Source: Kalaharituber pfeilii (taxonomy: Eukaryota; Ascomycota; Pezizomycetes; Pezizales; Pezizaceae). From it: a stretch of 64,000 bases of DNA. Location: positions 186,001-250,000 of the forward strand of contig WHUZ01000085.1 in the NCBI GenBank assembly GCA_015179045.1. The letters are read 5' to 3'. Positions 63,082-64,000 of the stretch are shown piece by piece. The position numbers and the translations under genes were made by a program. Below the pieces are notes generated by a model, which made no database searches, was not told where the DNA came from, and saw nothing but the letters and a program-made list of their open reading frames with translations. Within the stretch, counting starts at the first letter, position 1, and each line of letters opens with the position of its first letter.

Positions 63082-63966
63082 TGCCTCGAGCCAGGCCGGC
63101 CATACCTGTCAACTTCACCTCATCTCACGCCATTGGGCCGTACCTACTATACCTGTCAAATTCATCTCCTTCTACCTCATCTCACGCTGGTAGGTCGGAT
63201 CTGCCATACCTGTCAAATGCAGCTCATTCTACCTCAGCTCATTCTCCCACATCTGATGCCAGTGGGTCGGATCTGCCTGTTAGAAACCATGAGCCGAACA
63301 CACGCGAAACAGTCCGAGCGAAACAGTCCGAGCGAAACAGTCCGAGTGTGTAAAACATCCGAACATCCGCGATGGCCTAAGCACTCCGAACATCCGCAAT
63401 GGCCTAAGCACTCCGAACATCCGCAATGGCCTAAGCACTCCGAACATCCGCGATGGCCCAAACACTCCGGACTGAGTATTCCATATTAGGCAGTCCAAAT
63501 ACTTAGCTGTTCTGTTCACTGGTTTTGTATGCAACTTCGTGTTATAGAGTTTTTGTATATATATGGGCTCTGGAAGCCCCGTTCTTGATTGATCATTAGA
63601 ATCGAATACACACATCTCTGAGCCTATTCCTCTGTACTCCTTTTCACACTGCCATACCTGTCAAATTGATCTCATTCCACCTCATCTCACGCTGGCTCGT
63701 CAGGGCTGCTACATCTATCCGTCAGGTCAGACCTGCAATCCATGTAAAATTTAACTCATTCTGGCTCATCCCATGCCGTCGAATAGGGCCTGCCAAACAG
63801 GTTAAGTTTAGGTCATAGATCACCCCGTGCGATCGGATCGGGCCAGCCATATGTATTAAATTCACCTCATCTCTCACCATCGGGACGTAGCTCCTCTTCC
63901 TGTCGAATTCAGCTCATTGCACCTTATCTCGTGCCCTCGGGTCGGAACTGCCACTACGTATCACGT
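63082..63966 (+). repeat. Sat58 array split by a solo LTR
   Basis: Units at 63082-63277 and 63649-63966. The phrase CTGCCATACCTGTCAAATT is restored when the LTR is removed. Confidence 0.85.
63278..63648 (+). mobile_element. Solo LTR, family A (371 bp, four 27-bp units)
   Basis: Perfect 5-bp duplication CTGCC (63273-63277 and 63649-63653). Two of the four units have CGCAATGG instead of CGCGATGG. Confidence 0.95.
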
Positions 63967-64000
63967 ACCGAAATGGCTGCCGAAATGGCTGATGAAATGG
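63967..64000 (+). repeat. 12-bp array (cut by window end)
   Basis: GAAATGGCTGCCGAAATGGC.. begins and runs off the window. Confidence 0.85.

Overview
The window is a repeat-dense block of a nuclear genome, almost certainly from a filamentous fungus. The evidence is short fungal-type introns (54 and 58 nt, GTAAGT donor), fungal-type transposon families (Tad-like LINEs with RNase H, pogo/Fot-type, hAT, MULE, Ty1/copia, DIRS), and C-to-T / G-to-A decay in one transposon copy that looks like repeat-induced point mutation. The transposon load would fit a truffle-like Pezizomycete, but that is a guess. Only two stretches look like host coding sequence: a broken or highly spliced region at about 5.3-8.2 kb (+), and a multi-exon gene at about 10.4-11.8 kb (-) with a DTGA aspartic-protease-like motif. 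No rRNA, CRISPR array or complete tRNA gene was seen.

Layout. 0-18.6 kb: relic host sequence, solo LTRs, tiny LINE-tail insertions, GGCC-rich foldback elements, several minisatellites, one tRNA-derived SINE and a LINE fragment. 18.6-23.6 kb: two hAT transposons tail to tail, one decayed and one nearly intact. 23.8-28.6 kb: arrays of a degenerate ~58-bp repeat (called Sat58), 12-bp arrays, GGCC foldbacks, two solo LTRs and a long-TIR Tc1/mariner-type MITE. 29.1-33.2 kb: a MULE with exact 9-bp target duplication, its right terminal repeat split by a LINE. 33.3-36.1 kb: Sat58, LINE 3' end, a foldback carrying a hAT MITE. 36.2-47.15 kb: one deleted MULE (-) broken apart by a pogo-type element (itself holding a solo LTR) and by an ORF1-only LINE (itself holding an intact 5.6-kb copia element). 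47.2-50.7 kb: LINE fragments, Sat58 and 12-bp arrays. 50.7-60.5 kb: one 9.8-kb unit bounded by long MULE-like inverted repeats and a 9-bp duplication, enclosing a DIRS element, LTRs, LINE pieces and a non-autonomous LTR element. 60.5-64 kb: Sat58, 12-bp arrays, a LINE 3' fragment and a solo LTR.

Most boundaries were fixed by pairing target-site duplications: 5 bp for LTRs, 8 bp for hAT, 9 bp for MULE-like, TA for Tc1/pogo, 10-15 bp for LINE/SINE. This gives a relative order of insertion. The best-preserved coding elements are the copia element (open 1512-codon polyprotein, LTRs nearly identical) and the DIRS element. In the DIRS element gag and RT-RNaseH-tyrosine recombinase lie in one frame separated by a single UAG followed by CAA TTA, the consensus context for programmed stop-codon readthrough.

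All calls come from reading sequence by eye. Identities are estimates, and family names rest on motifs, termini and target duplications rather than database searches.
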